Shown: positions 45,583 through 52,875 of the stretch, piece by piece
Position numbering within the stretch: the first letter of the stretch is position 1
How the letters are laid out: the number at the start of each line of letters is the position of its first letter
From: Oscillospiraceae bacterium
Lineage (GTDB): Bacteria > Bacillota > Clostridia > Oscillospirales > Oscillospiraceae
Reading direction: 5' to 3'
Length of the DNA: 64,000 nucleotides
NCBI GenBank assembly: GCA_017455685.1
Contig: JAFSZH010000041.1
Location: 162,545-226,544 of the forward strand
Program-made: the position numbers and the translations under genes
Notes under the pieces: generated by a model
What the model saw: only the letters and a program-made list of their open reading frames with translations
Databases searched by the model: none
What the model was told of the DNA's origin: nothing

Positions 45583-46469
45583 CCATACTGGAAGGTCGGA
45601 TCGTCAAGGCCCTCAGCGGCTATTACTACGTGGATCACGACGGCGAGATCATTACCTGCCGTGCCAGGGGAAAGTTCCGTCTGGACGGCGTCAGCCCCCT
45701 TGTGGGGGATCGGGTGGAGCTGGAGAGAGACAGCACCGGCGCTGGGACCGTCCGCCGCATCCTGTCCAGGCGTAATTATTTCATCCGTCCCGCCGTGGCG
45801 AACATCGACCAGATGGTGATGCTGGCCTCCGGCGTCAATCCCGTGACGGATCCCTTTCTGATCGACCGGGTTTCCGCCCTGGCCGCTTATCACGAGTGCG
45901 ATTTCCTGCTGTGTCTGAACAAATGCGATCTGGACCGGGCGGAGGGGCTCTATGAGATCTATGCTGCCTCCGGCTTCCGGGTGATACGCACCAGCGCCGA
46001 GACGGGGCTGGGCCGTGAAGAGCTCCAGGAGGCTCTGAAAGACAGGACTTCCGCGCTGACCGGAAATTCCGGCGTAGGAAAAACCAGTCTTCTGAACGCG
46101 CTGGACCCCCTTCTGGGACTGAAAACAGGGGAGGTAAGCGAACACCTGGGCCGAGGCAGACATACCACCCGTCACGTGGAGCTGTTCGCTCTGCCCTTTG
46201 GCGGGTACATAGCCGACACGCCGGGTTTCGGGTCCTTTGACGTCGAACAGATGGAATCCATCCGTCCCGCGCAGCTGCAATACTGTTTTCCGGAATTCGC
46301 CCCGCATCTCGGGCAATGCCGCTTCAACGACTGCACGCATCGCACGGAGCCGGGCTGCGCCGTGCTGGACGCTCTTGCCCGTGGCGAGATCCATCCCAGC
46401 CGTCACAGATCCTACGCCCGGCTGTGGGAACAGGCCAATCTCCTCCGGGACTGGGAAGTGAAAAGCTGA
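45579..46469 (+). CDS. rsgA: Ribosome small-subunit-dependent GTPase RsgA
   Basis: RsgA checks late 30S assembly. The 296-residue protein has an OB-fold N-terminus and a circularly permuted GTPase: NKCDL precedes the P-loop GNSGVGKTS near 162-170 and DTPGFGSFD, then a zinc site CRFNDCTHRTEPGCAV near 247-262. It ends the long housekeeping run; the next genes look sporulation-related. Confidence 0.96.
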   Translation: MTILEGRIVKALSGYYYVDHDGEIITCRARGKFRLDGVSPLVGDRVELERDSTGAGTVRRILSRRNYFIRPAVANIDQMVMLASGVNPVTDPFLIDRVSALAAYHECDFLLCLNKCDLDRAEGLYEIYAASGFRVIRTSAETGLGREELQEALKDRTSALTGNSGVGKTSLLNALDPLLGLKTGEVSEHLGRGRHTTRHVELFALPFGGYIADTPGFGSFDVEQMESIRPAQLQYCFPEFAPHLGQCRFNDCTHRTEPGCAVLDALARGEIHPSRHRSYARLWEQANLLRDWEVKS

Positions 46470-46471
46470 AC

Positions 46472-46499
46472 AACAAATCCCCCTTTCGCGCGTAGAATG
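46472..46499 (+). promoter_or_regulatory. Possible sigma-K type promoter before the 53-residue membrane protein
   Basis: AACA (46472-46475), 15-base spacer, CGTAGAATG (46491-46499). The geometry equals that upstream of the DUF3343 gene (AACC-N15-CATAGAATG), though one -10 base deviates from CATA. It lies in and beside the hairpin at 46477-46529. Confidence 0.35.
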
Positions 46500-46529
46500 T
46501 ATCAACCGTTCATTCCGCGAAGGGGGGAT
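46477..46529 (+). promoter_or_regulatory. Long hairpin burying the ribosome site of the 53-residue gene
   Basis: ATCCCCCTTTCGCG (46477-46490) pairs with CGCGAAGGGGGGAT (46516-46529), one wobble, and GAATG (46495-46499) pairs with CATTC (46511-46515). The ribosome site AAGGGGGG (46520-46527) is wholly inside the 3' arm. Only three T residues follow, so it is a poor terminator. Confidence 0.75.
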
Positions 46530-46533
46530 CTTT

Positions 46534-46695
46534 ATGCGCAGAGGGTGCAGACGAAGCCGCAGGCCGGGCAGCGTCGTGATCATCACGGGTGTCGTGATCA
46601 TCTTGACGCTGATCCTTCCGCCGGGCTTCTGGTGGTTTTCGCTGGGCGCCGGGCTGGTTGCGCTGGGCGTTTGGCTGAACCGCCGCTGCTGCTGA
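46534..46695 (+). CDS. Small membrane protein, 53 residues
   Basis: An ATG at 46534, six bases after AAGGGGGG, opens a 53-codon frame. The product has an Arg/Cys-rich start (MRRGCRRSRRPGS), one or two hydrophobic stretches (VVIITGVVIILTLILPPGFWWF and LGAGLVALGVWL), and ends NRRCC. No family is recognised with confidence. Its position between rsgA and a SipL-like gene, and the strong leader hairpin, suggest expression separate from the upstream operon, possibly during sporulation. Confidence 0.7.
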   Translation: MRRGCRRSRRPGSVVIITGVVIILTLILPPGFWWFSLGAGLVALGVWLNRRCC

Positions 46696-46705
46696 ATCAG
46701 CCGGG

Positions 46706-46734
46706 GAATAACGGACGGCGTCTCTTCATATGAT
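46706..46734 (+). promoter_or_regulatory. Sigma-E type promoter of the SipL-like gene
   Basis: GAATAAC (46706-46712), a 14-base spacer and CATATGAT (46727-46734) fit the sigma-E pattern. The -10 lies in the loop of the stem GGCGTCTCT (46717-46725)/AGAGACGCC (46755-46763), whose 3' arm contains part of the ribosome site AAGGAGAG (46751-46758). Confidence 0.65.
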
Positions 46735-46764
46735 CAGAAAGAAATACTGTAAGGAGAGACGCCT

Positions 46765-48264
46765 ATGGATGAATCAAGAACAACAACGATCGAATACTGC
46801 CCCGTCATATATACAGAACTTTTGACCCAGGAGGCAGGAACGGACACCGTCATCCCGGATACCATGCCGGACGTGGTGCGGATCCTCTGCTGTCAGGAGA
46901 GCATACTGCTCCAGTCCAAGACGGTTTCGGACGGGGGCGTCACGCTGGACGCGATGATCTCCCATACGGTCCTGTATACCGGAGAGGACCGGCCGGGGAT
47001 CTGTCGTCTGGAGGTCAGCACGCCGGTGCGCTTCACCGCCCGGAATGAGCTGATCGAGAGCTCGGACGCCTGCACGGCGGCGCTGTATCTCAGTGGCTCC
47101 GAGGCACGAACGCTGAATCCCCGGAAGATCCAGCTGCGCGTCAGCGCTTCGGCGGCCGTGACGGTTTACAGGAAAGCGACGCTGGACTTTTCGGAGGACG
47201 CAGAGCTTCCCGACGACGTACAGAAGCTATACGCCACGGAAAACGTCGGCTACATCGCCGGGGTGACGGAAAAGAGCTTTACCGTCTCCGAGGAGCTCCA
47301 CACGGAAGCCGCCTGGGGCGGCGACGCCAAGATCCTTACCTGGAAGTGGTTCGTGTCAGAACTTGACTCCAAAAAAGTGGGCGGAAAGCTGATCGTACAG
47401 GGCATGATGGACGCAGACGTTCTTCTCGTGTCCGATACGCGGCCGGAGAGCAAGGAGAGTTTTCGCGTGCCCTTCTCCCAGATCATGGACCTGCCGGGGG
47501 AGGACTGCTCGTCCACGCTGTTCTGCTGTCTCCCGACGGCGGGGTATCTGGATACTCTTATGGGAGCGGAGGGAAACATCGCCCTCACGGTGGAAATGAG
47601 CTGTCTGCTGCAGGCGGTTTTCACCGCTTCCGCCGAGATTCGCTGTCTGGAGGACGCATACAGTGTCAGCGCCCCCACGGCGCTCACCCGGGAGACGCTG
47701 GAGCTCTCCGGACCTTACCGTGATACGGAAAGAAGCGTTTCGGTCCATGAGACCACTTCGCTGCCGGAAGCCGCCGAAGAGATCGTCTGGACTGCGGCGG
47801 AGCTGTCGCCGCCGTTCCTGCGGGAGGGCAGCGTGTACGTCAACGCGACCGTTCGGGCCATTTTGAAAACTGTCAGCGGAGAGCTCAGCTCCGTCAGCCG
47901 GACGGCCCAGGCCGTGCTGCCAGACGTGACGGAGACCTGCTTCTGGACCGTGCCGGAGTGCGGCGATCTCCGCATCGACTGCAGCGGGGAGAACGCGGAG
48001 CTGCACTGTACTGTTTCGCTGAAGCTGCGGGAGGGCTCCGCCGTCGATCTCGCTCCGGTGAAGACGGTAACGGTGCTGGAAAGCGATGGAGAGGAGGAAG
48101 ACAGACCTTCTCTTGTGGCCGTGCGCGCGGACGGGCGCAGTCTGTGGGAGCTTGCCAAGAGCTACCGCTCCGCGGTGGATCTGATCCGACGCACAAATCC
48201 GGACTGGGACGGCTCTGAACCGCAGATGCTCCTGATCCCCCGGGCGGATCAGCGCTTTCTGTGA
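46765..48264 (+). CDS. SPOCS (DUF3794) and LysM domain protein, SipL-like spore coat morphogenesis factor
   Basis: The 499-residue protein has a DUF3794/SPOCS N-terminal region (IPDTMPDVVRILCCQ, repeated SPOCS-like units over about 30-330), a Ser/Glu-rich middle and a C-terminal LysM-like domain near 454-492 (SLWELAKSYRSAVDLIRRTNPDW ... MLLIP). This is the architecture of SipL, the SpoIVA partner that anchors the coat in Clostridioides difficile. A sigma-E type promoter fits that role. The exact orthology is inferred, so no symbol is given. Confidence 0.88.
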   Translation: MDESRTTTIEYCPVIYTELLTQEAGTDTVIPDTMPDVVRILCCQESILLQSKTVSDGGVTLDAMISHTVLYTGEDRPGICRLEVSTPVRFTARNELIESSDACTAALYLSGSEARTLNPRKIQLRVSASAAVTVYRKATLDFSEDAELPDDVQKLYATENVGYIAGVTEKSFTVSEELHTEAAWGGDAKILTWKWFVSELDSKKVGGKLIVQGMMDADVLLVSDTRPESKESFRVPFSQIMDLPGEDCSSTLFCCLPTAGYLDTLMGAEGNIALTVEMSCLLQAVFTASAEIRCLEDAYSVSAPTALTRETLELSGPYRDTERSVSVHETTSLPEAAEEIVWTAAELSPPFLREGSVYVNATVRAILKTVSGELSSVSRTAQAVLPDVTETCFWTVPECGDLRIDCSGENAELHCTVSLKLREGSAVDLAPVKTVTVLESDGEEEDRPSLVAVRADGRSLWELAKSYRSAVDLIRRTNPDWDGSEPQMLLIPRADQRFL

Positions 48265-48271
48265 CATTTTA

Positions 48272-48300
48272 TTGACAAAGCGGGTGTTGTCGGCTATACT
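48272..48300 (+). promoter_or_regulatory. Sigma-A promoter of yebC
   Basis: A perfect TTGACA (48272-48277) and TATACT (48295-48300) with 17-base spacing. Confidence 0.85.
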
Positions 48301-48354
48301 TTTTCTGCTTTGTAGCAAACACAGCAGACTTACTTACGCAGGGGGATAAGAAAC

Positions 48355-49089
48355 ATGTCCGGACATTCCAAGTGGCATAACATACAGAAAACCAAGGGCG
48401 CCCAGGACGCCAAGCGCGCCCAGGCCTTTACCAAGATCGCCCGTGAAATGATCGTTGCGGTCAAGGAGGGCGGCAGCGGCGATCCCGCCAACAACTCCCG
48501 CCTTGCCGCGGTCATCGCCAAGGCCAAGGCTGCCAACATGCCCAACGACAACATCAAGCGCACCATCGAGAAGGCGCTGGGCAGCGGCGCTACCGACAAC
48601 TACGAGAGCGTCACCTACGAGGGCTACGGCCCCTGTGGCGTGGCCGTGATCGTTGACGCCATGACCGACAACCGGAAGCGCACAGCCTCCGACGTCCGGC
48701 ATTATTTTGACAAATACGGCGGTAACATGGGCGCGGCCGGCTGCGTATCCTGGTCCTTTGACAAGAAGGGCGTCATCGTCATCGACAACGAGGACGGCGA
48801 CTGGGACGAGGATACCGTGCTGGAGGATGCGCTGGAGGCCGGCGCCGACGATCTGGAGACCGAAGAGGAGATCTTCACCGTCTACACCCAGCCAGACGAC
48901 GTGGCCCCTGTTTCCGAGATCCTGAGCAAAAAGTATAAGCTGCTCTCCGCCCAGGTGGAAATGGTCCCCCAGAACTACATCTCCCTCACCGAAGAGGGCG
49001 ATATCAAGAACATGAACAAGATGCTGGAAATGTTCGAGGACAACGACGACGTGCAGAACGTCTGGCACAACTGGGATAATCAGGAATAA
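48355..49089 (+). CDS. yebC: YebC/PmpR family protein
   Basis: A 244-residue YebC/TACO1-family protein: SGHSKWHNIQKTKGAQDAKRAQAFTKIAREM, NMPNDNIKRTIEKALG, and YEGYGPCGVAVIVDAMTDNRKRTASDVRH. Family members were long called transcription regulators; several relieve ribosome stalling at proline-rich sequences. It has its own promoter and two terminator hairpins after it. Confidence 0.95.
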   Translation: MSGHSKWHNIQKTKGAQDAKRAQAFTKIAREMIVAVKEGGSGDPANNSRLAAVIAKAKAANMPNDNIKRTIEKALGSGATDNYESVTYEGYGPCGVAVIVDAMTDNRKRTASDVRHYFDKYGGNMGAAGCVSWSFDKKGVIVIDNEDGDWDEDTVLEDALEAGADDLETEEEIFTVYTQPDDVAPVSEILSKKYKLLSAQVEMVPQNYISLTEEGDIKNMNKMLEMFEDNDDVQNVWHNWDNQE

Positions 49090-49097
49090 CAAATAAC

Positions 49098-49164
49098 AGG
49101 GGAGCGATCAATCGCTCCCCTCTAAATCATATTACTCAAGCGGGACATATGTCCCGCTCTTTTT
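49098..49164 (+). terminator. Tandem hairpins after yebC
   Basis: First stem AGGGGAGCGA/TCGCTCCCCT (49098-49107 with 49112-49121), with little T content after it. Second stem AGCGGGACAT/ATGTCCCGCT (49139-49158) followed by CTTTTT, a normal terminator. Confidence 0.85.
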
Positions 49165-49185
49165 ATAGCTTGTTTCATGTTCTTT

Positions 49186-49229
49186 TCCCCTCGTCCGGTC
49201 ACATATATTAGACCATGGAAACAGGGGAG
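49186..49229 (+). promoter_or_regulatory. spoIIID leader: CATATATTA element inside a hairpin that reaches the ribosome site
   Basis: CATATATTA (49202-49210) matches the mother-cell -10 pattern CATAnnnTA, but no ATA-type -35 is visible. It forms the loop between GGTC (49197-49200) and GACC (49211-49214); outside, TCCCCT (49186-49191) pairs with AGGGGA (49223-49228), covering the ribosome site GGGGAG. Confidence 0.5.
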
Positions 49230-49239
49230 TGGTGCCAAC

Positions 49240-49488
49240 TTGAATGCCAGCATGGATGAAAGAGCCGTAGAGCTTGCCCGGTGGATCATTGAAAACAACG
49301 CTACGGTACGCTCTGCGGCGGAGCGCTTCGGCGTCAGCAAAAGCACCGTACACAAAGATATGCAGGATCGGCTGCGGGATATCGATCTGCTTCTGTATGA
49401 AAAGGTCCGCCTGGTCCTGGACAAAAACAAGGCGGAGCGGCATCTGCGGGGCGGCGACGTCACCCGAAGGAAGTATAAAGGGGAATAG
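49240..49488 (+). CDS. spoIIID: Sporulation transcription regulator SpoIIID
   Basis: A DNA-binding mother-cell regulator that modulates sigma-E genes. The 82-residue product has the helix-turn-helix RSAAERFGVSKSTVHKDMQDRL and the conserved tail AERHLRGGDVTRRKYKGE. TTG at 49240 is chosen because GGGGAG ends ten bases upstream; ATG at 49252 is the alternative and lacks a ribosome site. It is monocistronic, followed by the T-box leader. Confidence 0.92.
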   Translation: MNASMDERAVELARWIIENNATVRSAAERFGVSKSTVHKDMQDRLRDIDLLLYEKVRLVLDKNKAERHLRGGDVTRRKYKGE

Positions 49489-49510
49489 TTTAAATCAATA
49501 AAGAAAATGC

Positions 49511-49538
49511 TTGACAAAACCGCTCGCGGTGCTATAAT
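49511..49538 (+). promoter_or_regulatory. Sigma-A promoter of the Trp T-box operon
   Basis: Perfect TTGACA (49511-49516) and TATAAT (49533-49538), spacer 16 bases. Confidence 0.88.
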
Positions 49539-49549
49539 CCAAATCAAGA

Positions 49550-49812
49550 TAAACCGATGAACAAGAGTAGTACCCGAAATCAGTCCTCTTACAGCGAATC
49601 CCGGACAGTGTGAGCGGGGGAGCGGACCTTCGGTGAATGGACTTGTGAGGGCGGCCAAACGCGATCATGGATCGTCAGTAGCAGCCGACGGGAACCGCGC
49701 CCGTTATCCCGGCGGAGCGCATGTTTTGTGCGTGCAGAGGGGGCGCTTCGCGCCAACTTGGGTGGTACCGCAGGATTTAGTCTTGTCCCAATGATGGGAC
49801 AGGACTTTTTTG
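49550..49812 (+). promoter_or_regulatory. T-box riboswitch, specifier UGG (tryptophan)
   Basis: Stem I is readable: ACAAG (49561-49565)/CTTGT (49642-49646) at the base, then a loop with AGTAGTA (49566-49572) facing TGAATGGA (49634-49641), then CCGAA (49574-49578)/TTCGG (49629-49633). The codon after GAA is TGG (49638-49640), cognate to tRNA-Trp. The T-box GGGTGGTACCGC is at 49760-49771, and a terminator AGTCTTGTCCCA/TGGGACAGGACT with a T run ends at 49811. Uncharged tRNA-Trp would favour antitermination and raise importer expression. Confidence 0.93.
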
Positions 49813-49915
49813 TTTATCCGGGAGGTTTGTAAAATGAAACTCATGACAAAACGATGGCGACTCCTGACAAGATGACAGGAAAAAACACGATTTCATCTGA
49901 AAAGGAGATACAAAA

Positions 49916-50908
49916 ATGAAAAACAACACTCTGAAAAAGATCGTCTGCGTCATCGTTTGCCTGACGCTCGTTATGTGCCTGGCCGCCTGCGGCTCCTCCA
50001 AACCCTCTTCCGAGACAAAGATCAAAACCATCGGAATCAATCAGTACGGCGAGCACGCTTCTCTGGACAACTGCCGTATCGGCTTCCTGCAGGGGCTGGA
50101 AGAGGCCGGACTGAAGGAAGGCGTGGATTTCAAGGTCGACTATCAGAACGCCGGCTTTGACGACAACGTGAACACCCAGATTGCCGCCAGCTTTGCGGCC
50201 AACAACGTGGATCTCATGTGCGGCATCGCCACGCCTTCCGCCGTGGCCTGCTTCGCCGCCGCCGAGGACAAGAACATCCCCGTGATCTTCACCGCTATCT
50301 CCGATCCCGTCCAGGCAAAGCTGGACAGCGGCAACATCACTGGCACCAGCGACAAGCTCCCCGTGGAGGCCCAGCTGGACCTGATCCGGCAGCTGCAGCC
50401 GGACGCCGAAGCCATCGGCATCATCTACACCACCAGCGAGGCCAACTCCGTTTCCACCATTGCGGAATATCTGGAAAAAGCCCCCGCTTACGGCTTTACC
50501 ATTGAGGCCATCGGCGTCACGGCCCAGTCCGAGGTCACCCAGGCGGTGGATACCCTGCTGAGCAAGGGCGTGGACCTGTTCAACAATCTGACCGACAACA
50601 ACGTGGTGGGCGTGCTCCCAGCCATCCTGGAAAAGACCAACGAGGCCGGTATCCCCGTGTACGGCTCCGAGGTGGAGCAGGTCAAGCTGGGCTGCGTAGC
50701 CTCCGCCGGCATCGACTACCTGCAGCTGGGCCGACAGACCGGCGCCATGGCCGCCCGGGTGCTGAAGGGAGAGGCCACCTGCGAAGCCATCCCCTATGAG
50801 ACCATCAGCGAATACGGCATTTATATCAACTCCGCCGCTCTGGCCGAAATGAACATCTCCGTTCCCGCAGACGTTGCGGCGAAAGCCATAGAATCCAGCG
50901 AAGCCTGA
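49916..50908 (+). CDS. trpX: Tryptophan ABC importer, substrate-binding lipoprotein
   Basis: A 330-residue lipoprotein with signal VCVIVCLTLVMCLAACGSS (lipid Cys near 25) and an ABC-substrate-binding fold of the PF04392 type: GINQYGEHASLDNCRIGFLQGLEEAGL, IATPSAVACFAA, VPVIFTAISDPVQAKL. Specificity for tryptophan is inferred from the UGG specifier of the leader and matches the T-box-predicted trpXYZ transporters. Ribosome site aaaaggag lies just upstream. Confidence 0.88.
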   Translation: MKNNTLKKIVCVIVCLTLVMCLAACGSSKPSSETKIKTIGINQYGEHASLDNCRIGFLQGLEEAGLKEGVDFKVDYQNAGFDDNVNTQIAASFAANNVDLMCGIATPSAVACFAAAEDKNIPVIFTAISDPVQAKLDSGNITGTSDKLPVEAQLDLIRQLQPDAEAIGIIYTTSEANSVSTIAEYLEKAPAYGFTIEAIGVTAQSEVTQAVDTLLSKGVDLFNNLTDNNVVGVLPAILEKTNEAGIPVYGSEVEQVKLGCVASAGIDYLQLGRQTGAMAARVLKGEATCEAIPYETISEYGIYINSAALAEMNISVPADVAAKAIESSEA

Positions 50909-50934
50909 AATAAGCTGAAAGGTTTGACTGAAGA

Positions 50935-51831
50935 ATGAGTGTTCTGCTGGACCTTGCGGTCGGCACGCTGACCCAGGGCTTGATCTACTCGCTGATCTCC
51001 TTCGGCATCTATATCACGTATAAGATCCTTGATTTCCCCGATCTCACGGTGGACGGCAGCTTCCCGCTGGGAGCTGCCGTCACCGCCGTACTGCTGACAG
51101 GGGGGATGGACCCTTTTCTCACGCTTCCCATCGCTCTTCTTGTAGGCGCGGCGTCAGGGCTCTGCACCGGTTTGATCCACGTGAAAATAGGCGTCCGTGA
51201 CCTGCTGGCGGGCATCATCACTATGACCGCCCTATTCTCCATCAACCTGCAGATCGCCGGTTCCAACCTGACCGTGGATCGGGGCACCAGCACCATTTTT
51301 ACCGCTCCGGCCACCATGGCTCTGCTGGGGTCTTTGCCGCTGCTGTACCGAAAGCTGATCGTCTCTTTTGTGATCGTAGTGCTTCTGAAGCTGATCGTGG
51401 ACGCCTATTTCCGCACTAAGAACGGTCTGCTGCTCCGGGCGGTGGGGGATAATGAAACCCTTGTCACTTCCCTTTCCGTGGACAAGGGCAGGATGAAGAT
51501 CCTGGGGCTTGTGCTCTCCAACGCCTTCGTGTCTCTCTCCGGCGCCCTGGTGTGCCATGAACAGCGCAGCTTCTCCGCCACCATGGGCACCGGACAGATG
51601 GTGTTCGGTCTGGCGGCGGTCATCATCGGCACCACTCTTTTCCGAAAAGTGAGCTTTGTCAAGGGCACCACCGCCGTCATCATCGGCAGCATCGTTTACA
51701 AAGCCTGCATCCAGGCGGCTATCAGCTTTGGTCTGCCCGCCAATCTGCTCAAGCTCATCACGGCGGTGCTGTTCCTCGTGATCCTGGCGCTGGGTACGTT
51801 GCGGGAGAAAGGCGGTGCCAGACATGCTTGA
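50935..51831 (+). CDS. trpY: Tryptophan ABC importer, permease
   Basis: A 298-residue polytopic membrane protein of the branched-chain-type permease fold (about eight helices), with GTLTQGLIYSLISFGIYITYKIL at the N-terminus and DFPDLTVDGSFPLGAAV. A cytoplasmic loop with RAVGDNETLVTSLSVDKGRMKILGL probably contacts the ATPase. It follows trpX by 26 bases and overlaps trpZ by eight. Confidence 0.87.
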   Translation: MSVLLDLAVGTLTQGLIYSLISFGIYITYKILDFPDLTVDGSFPLGAAVTAVLLTGGMDPFLTLPIALLVGAASGLCTGLIHVKIGVRDLLAGIITMTALFSINLQIAGSNLTVDRGTSTIFTAPATMALLGSLPLLYRKLIVSFVIVVLLKLIVDAYFRTKNGLLLRAVGDNETLVTSLSVDKGRMKILGLVLSNAFVSLSGALVCHEQRSFSATMGTGQMVFGLAAVIIGTTLFRKVSFVKGTTAVIIGSIVYKACIQAAISFGLPANLLKLITAVLFLVILALGTLREKGGARHA

Positions 51832-52597
51832 ACTCAAAAACGTCACCAAGATCTACAACCCCGGCGAGATCACCGAAGTCTGCGTGTTCCGTGATTTCTC
51901 CCTGCGGGTGGAAGAGGAAGAGTTCGTCTCCATCGTGGGCAGCAACGGCAGCGGCAAGACCTCTTTGCTGAATATCATTTGCGGCAGCATCCCCGTGGAG
52001 GAAGGCTCTATCCTTATCAACGGCAAGGACGTGACCCATGAAAAGGAACACGTCCGCTACCGGCGGATCGGCCGGGTCTATCAAAATCCGGCCGCCGGCA
52101 CAAGCCCGGGACTTACCATTCTGGAAAACCTGTCATTGGCGGACAATAAGGGTAAGGCCTACGATCTTACCCGGGGCATAAACCGTCACCGGCGGGATTT
52201 CTACCGCGAACAGCTCTCTGCACTGGGGCTGGGCCTGGAGGATAAGCTGGACGTGAAGCTGGGAGCTCTCTCCGGCGGCCAGCGGCAGGCCGTGGCACTG
52301 CTGATGGCCACGATGACGCCGATTGACTTTCTGATCCTGGACGAGCATACCGCAGCGCTGGACCCCAAGACGGCGGAGATCATCATGGAGCTGACGGACC
52401 GGGTCATCCGGGAGAAAAAGCTCACCGCCATCATGGTGACCCATAACCTGCGCTATGCCGTGGAATACGGCACACGGCTGCTGATGATGGACAAGGGAAA
52501 GTCCGTTCTCGACTGTGCGGGGCAAAAGAAGAAAAACATGGTGGTAGACGACGTGCTGCAGCTTTTCAACCAGATCAGCGTGGAATGCGGAAACTGA
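51824..52597 (+). CDS. trpZ: Tryptophan ABC importer, ATP-binding protein
   Basis: A 257-residue ABC ATPase: Walker A GSNGSGKTS near 39-47, signature LSGGQRQAVAL near 149-159, Walker B FLILDEHTAALDPKTA near 168. ATG at 51824 is preferred; GTG at 51815 is too close to the ribosome site. A strong terminator begins at its stop codon. Confidence 0.88.
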   Translation: MLELKNVTKIYNPGEITEVCVFRDFSLRVEEEEFVSIVGSNGSGKTSLLNIICGSIPVEEGSILINGKDVTHEKEHVRYRRIGRVYQNPAAGTSPGLTILENLSLADNKGKAYDLTRGINRHRRDFYREQLSALGLGLEDKLDVKLGALSGGQRQAVALLMATMTPIDFLILDEHTAALDPKTAEIIMELTDRVIREKKLTAIMVTHNLRYAVEYGTRLLMMDKGKSVLDCAGQKKKNMVVDDVLQLFNQISVECGN

Positions 52598-52636
52598 AAA
52601 GAGGCAGAACGCCTCCGAGAGCGTTCTGCCTCTTTT
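52597..52636. terminator. Bidirectional terminator after trpZ
   Basis: Perfect 16-bp inverted repeat AAAAGAGGCAGAACGC (52597-52612) and GCGTTCTGCCTCTTTT (52621-52636). It works for trpZ on the + strand and, with its A run read as T, for the small minus-strand ORF. Confidence 0.9.
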
Positions 52637-52652
52637 CCTGCGGGCAGCGCTT

Positions 52653-52739
52653 TCAGTCCTCTCTTCCGGAGAAGAGAAACACCATGCTCATGGGAACGTA
52701 CAGCGCCAAAGCGAAACAAACGATCAGATCACCCATCAT
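52653..52739 (-). CDS. Small membrane peptide, 28 residues
   Basis: On the minus strand, ATG at 52739 is preceded by GGAGGG with a five-base gap, an excellent ribosome site. The frame gives MMGDLIVCFALALYVPMSMV then FLFSGRED, a single hydrophobic helix with an acidic end. It stops just before the bidirectional terminator at 52597-52636. Size and helix recall tiny regulators of transporters such as KdpF, but the sequence gives no proof. It is too short for most gene finders. Confidence 0.55.
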   Translation of the reverse strand: MMGDLIVCFALALYVPMSMVFLFSGRED

Positions 52740-52875
52740 TTTATCCCTCCGTTTTCTCTTTATGGCCTGATGATACGTCATCCGCTGTACCATAAACCGT
52801 ACTTTCAATATCGTATCCGGAACTTTCAAACGATTTGACTTCCTATCCCGTCTATGAATAGGAAAGGGGGGACCG
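52740..52875. other. Divergent spacer between the small minus-strand ORF and the ligase-like gene
   Basis: This AT-richer stretch should hold promoters for both directions. A short inverted repeat CCTAT (52842-52846 region)/ATAGG (52857-52861 region) is present. No convincing -35/-10 pair was found on either strand. Confidence 0.3.

Noticed and set aside
52740..52875. tRNA or small RNA in the AT-rich spacer
   Set aside because: No cloverleaf or stable conserved structure was seen.
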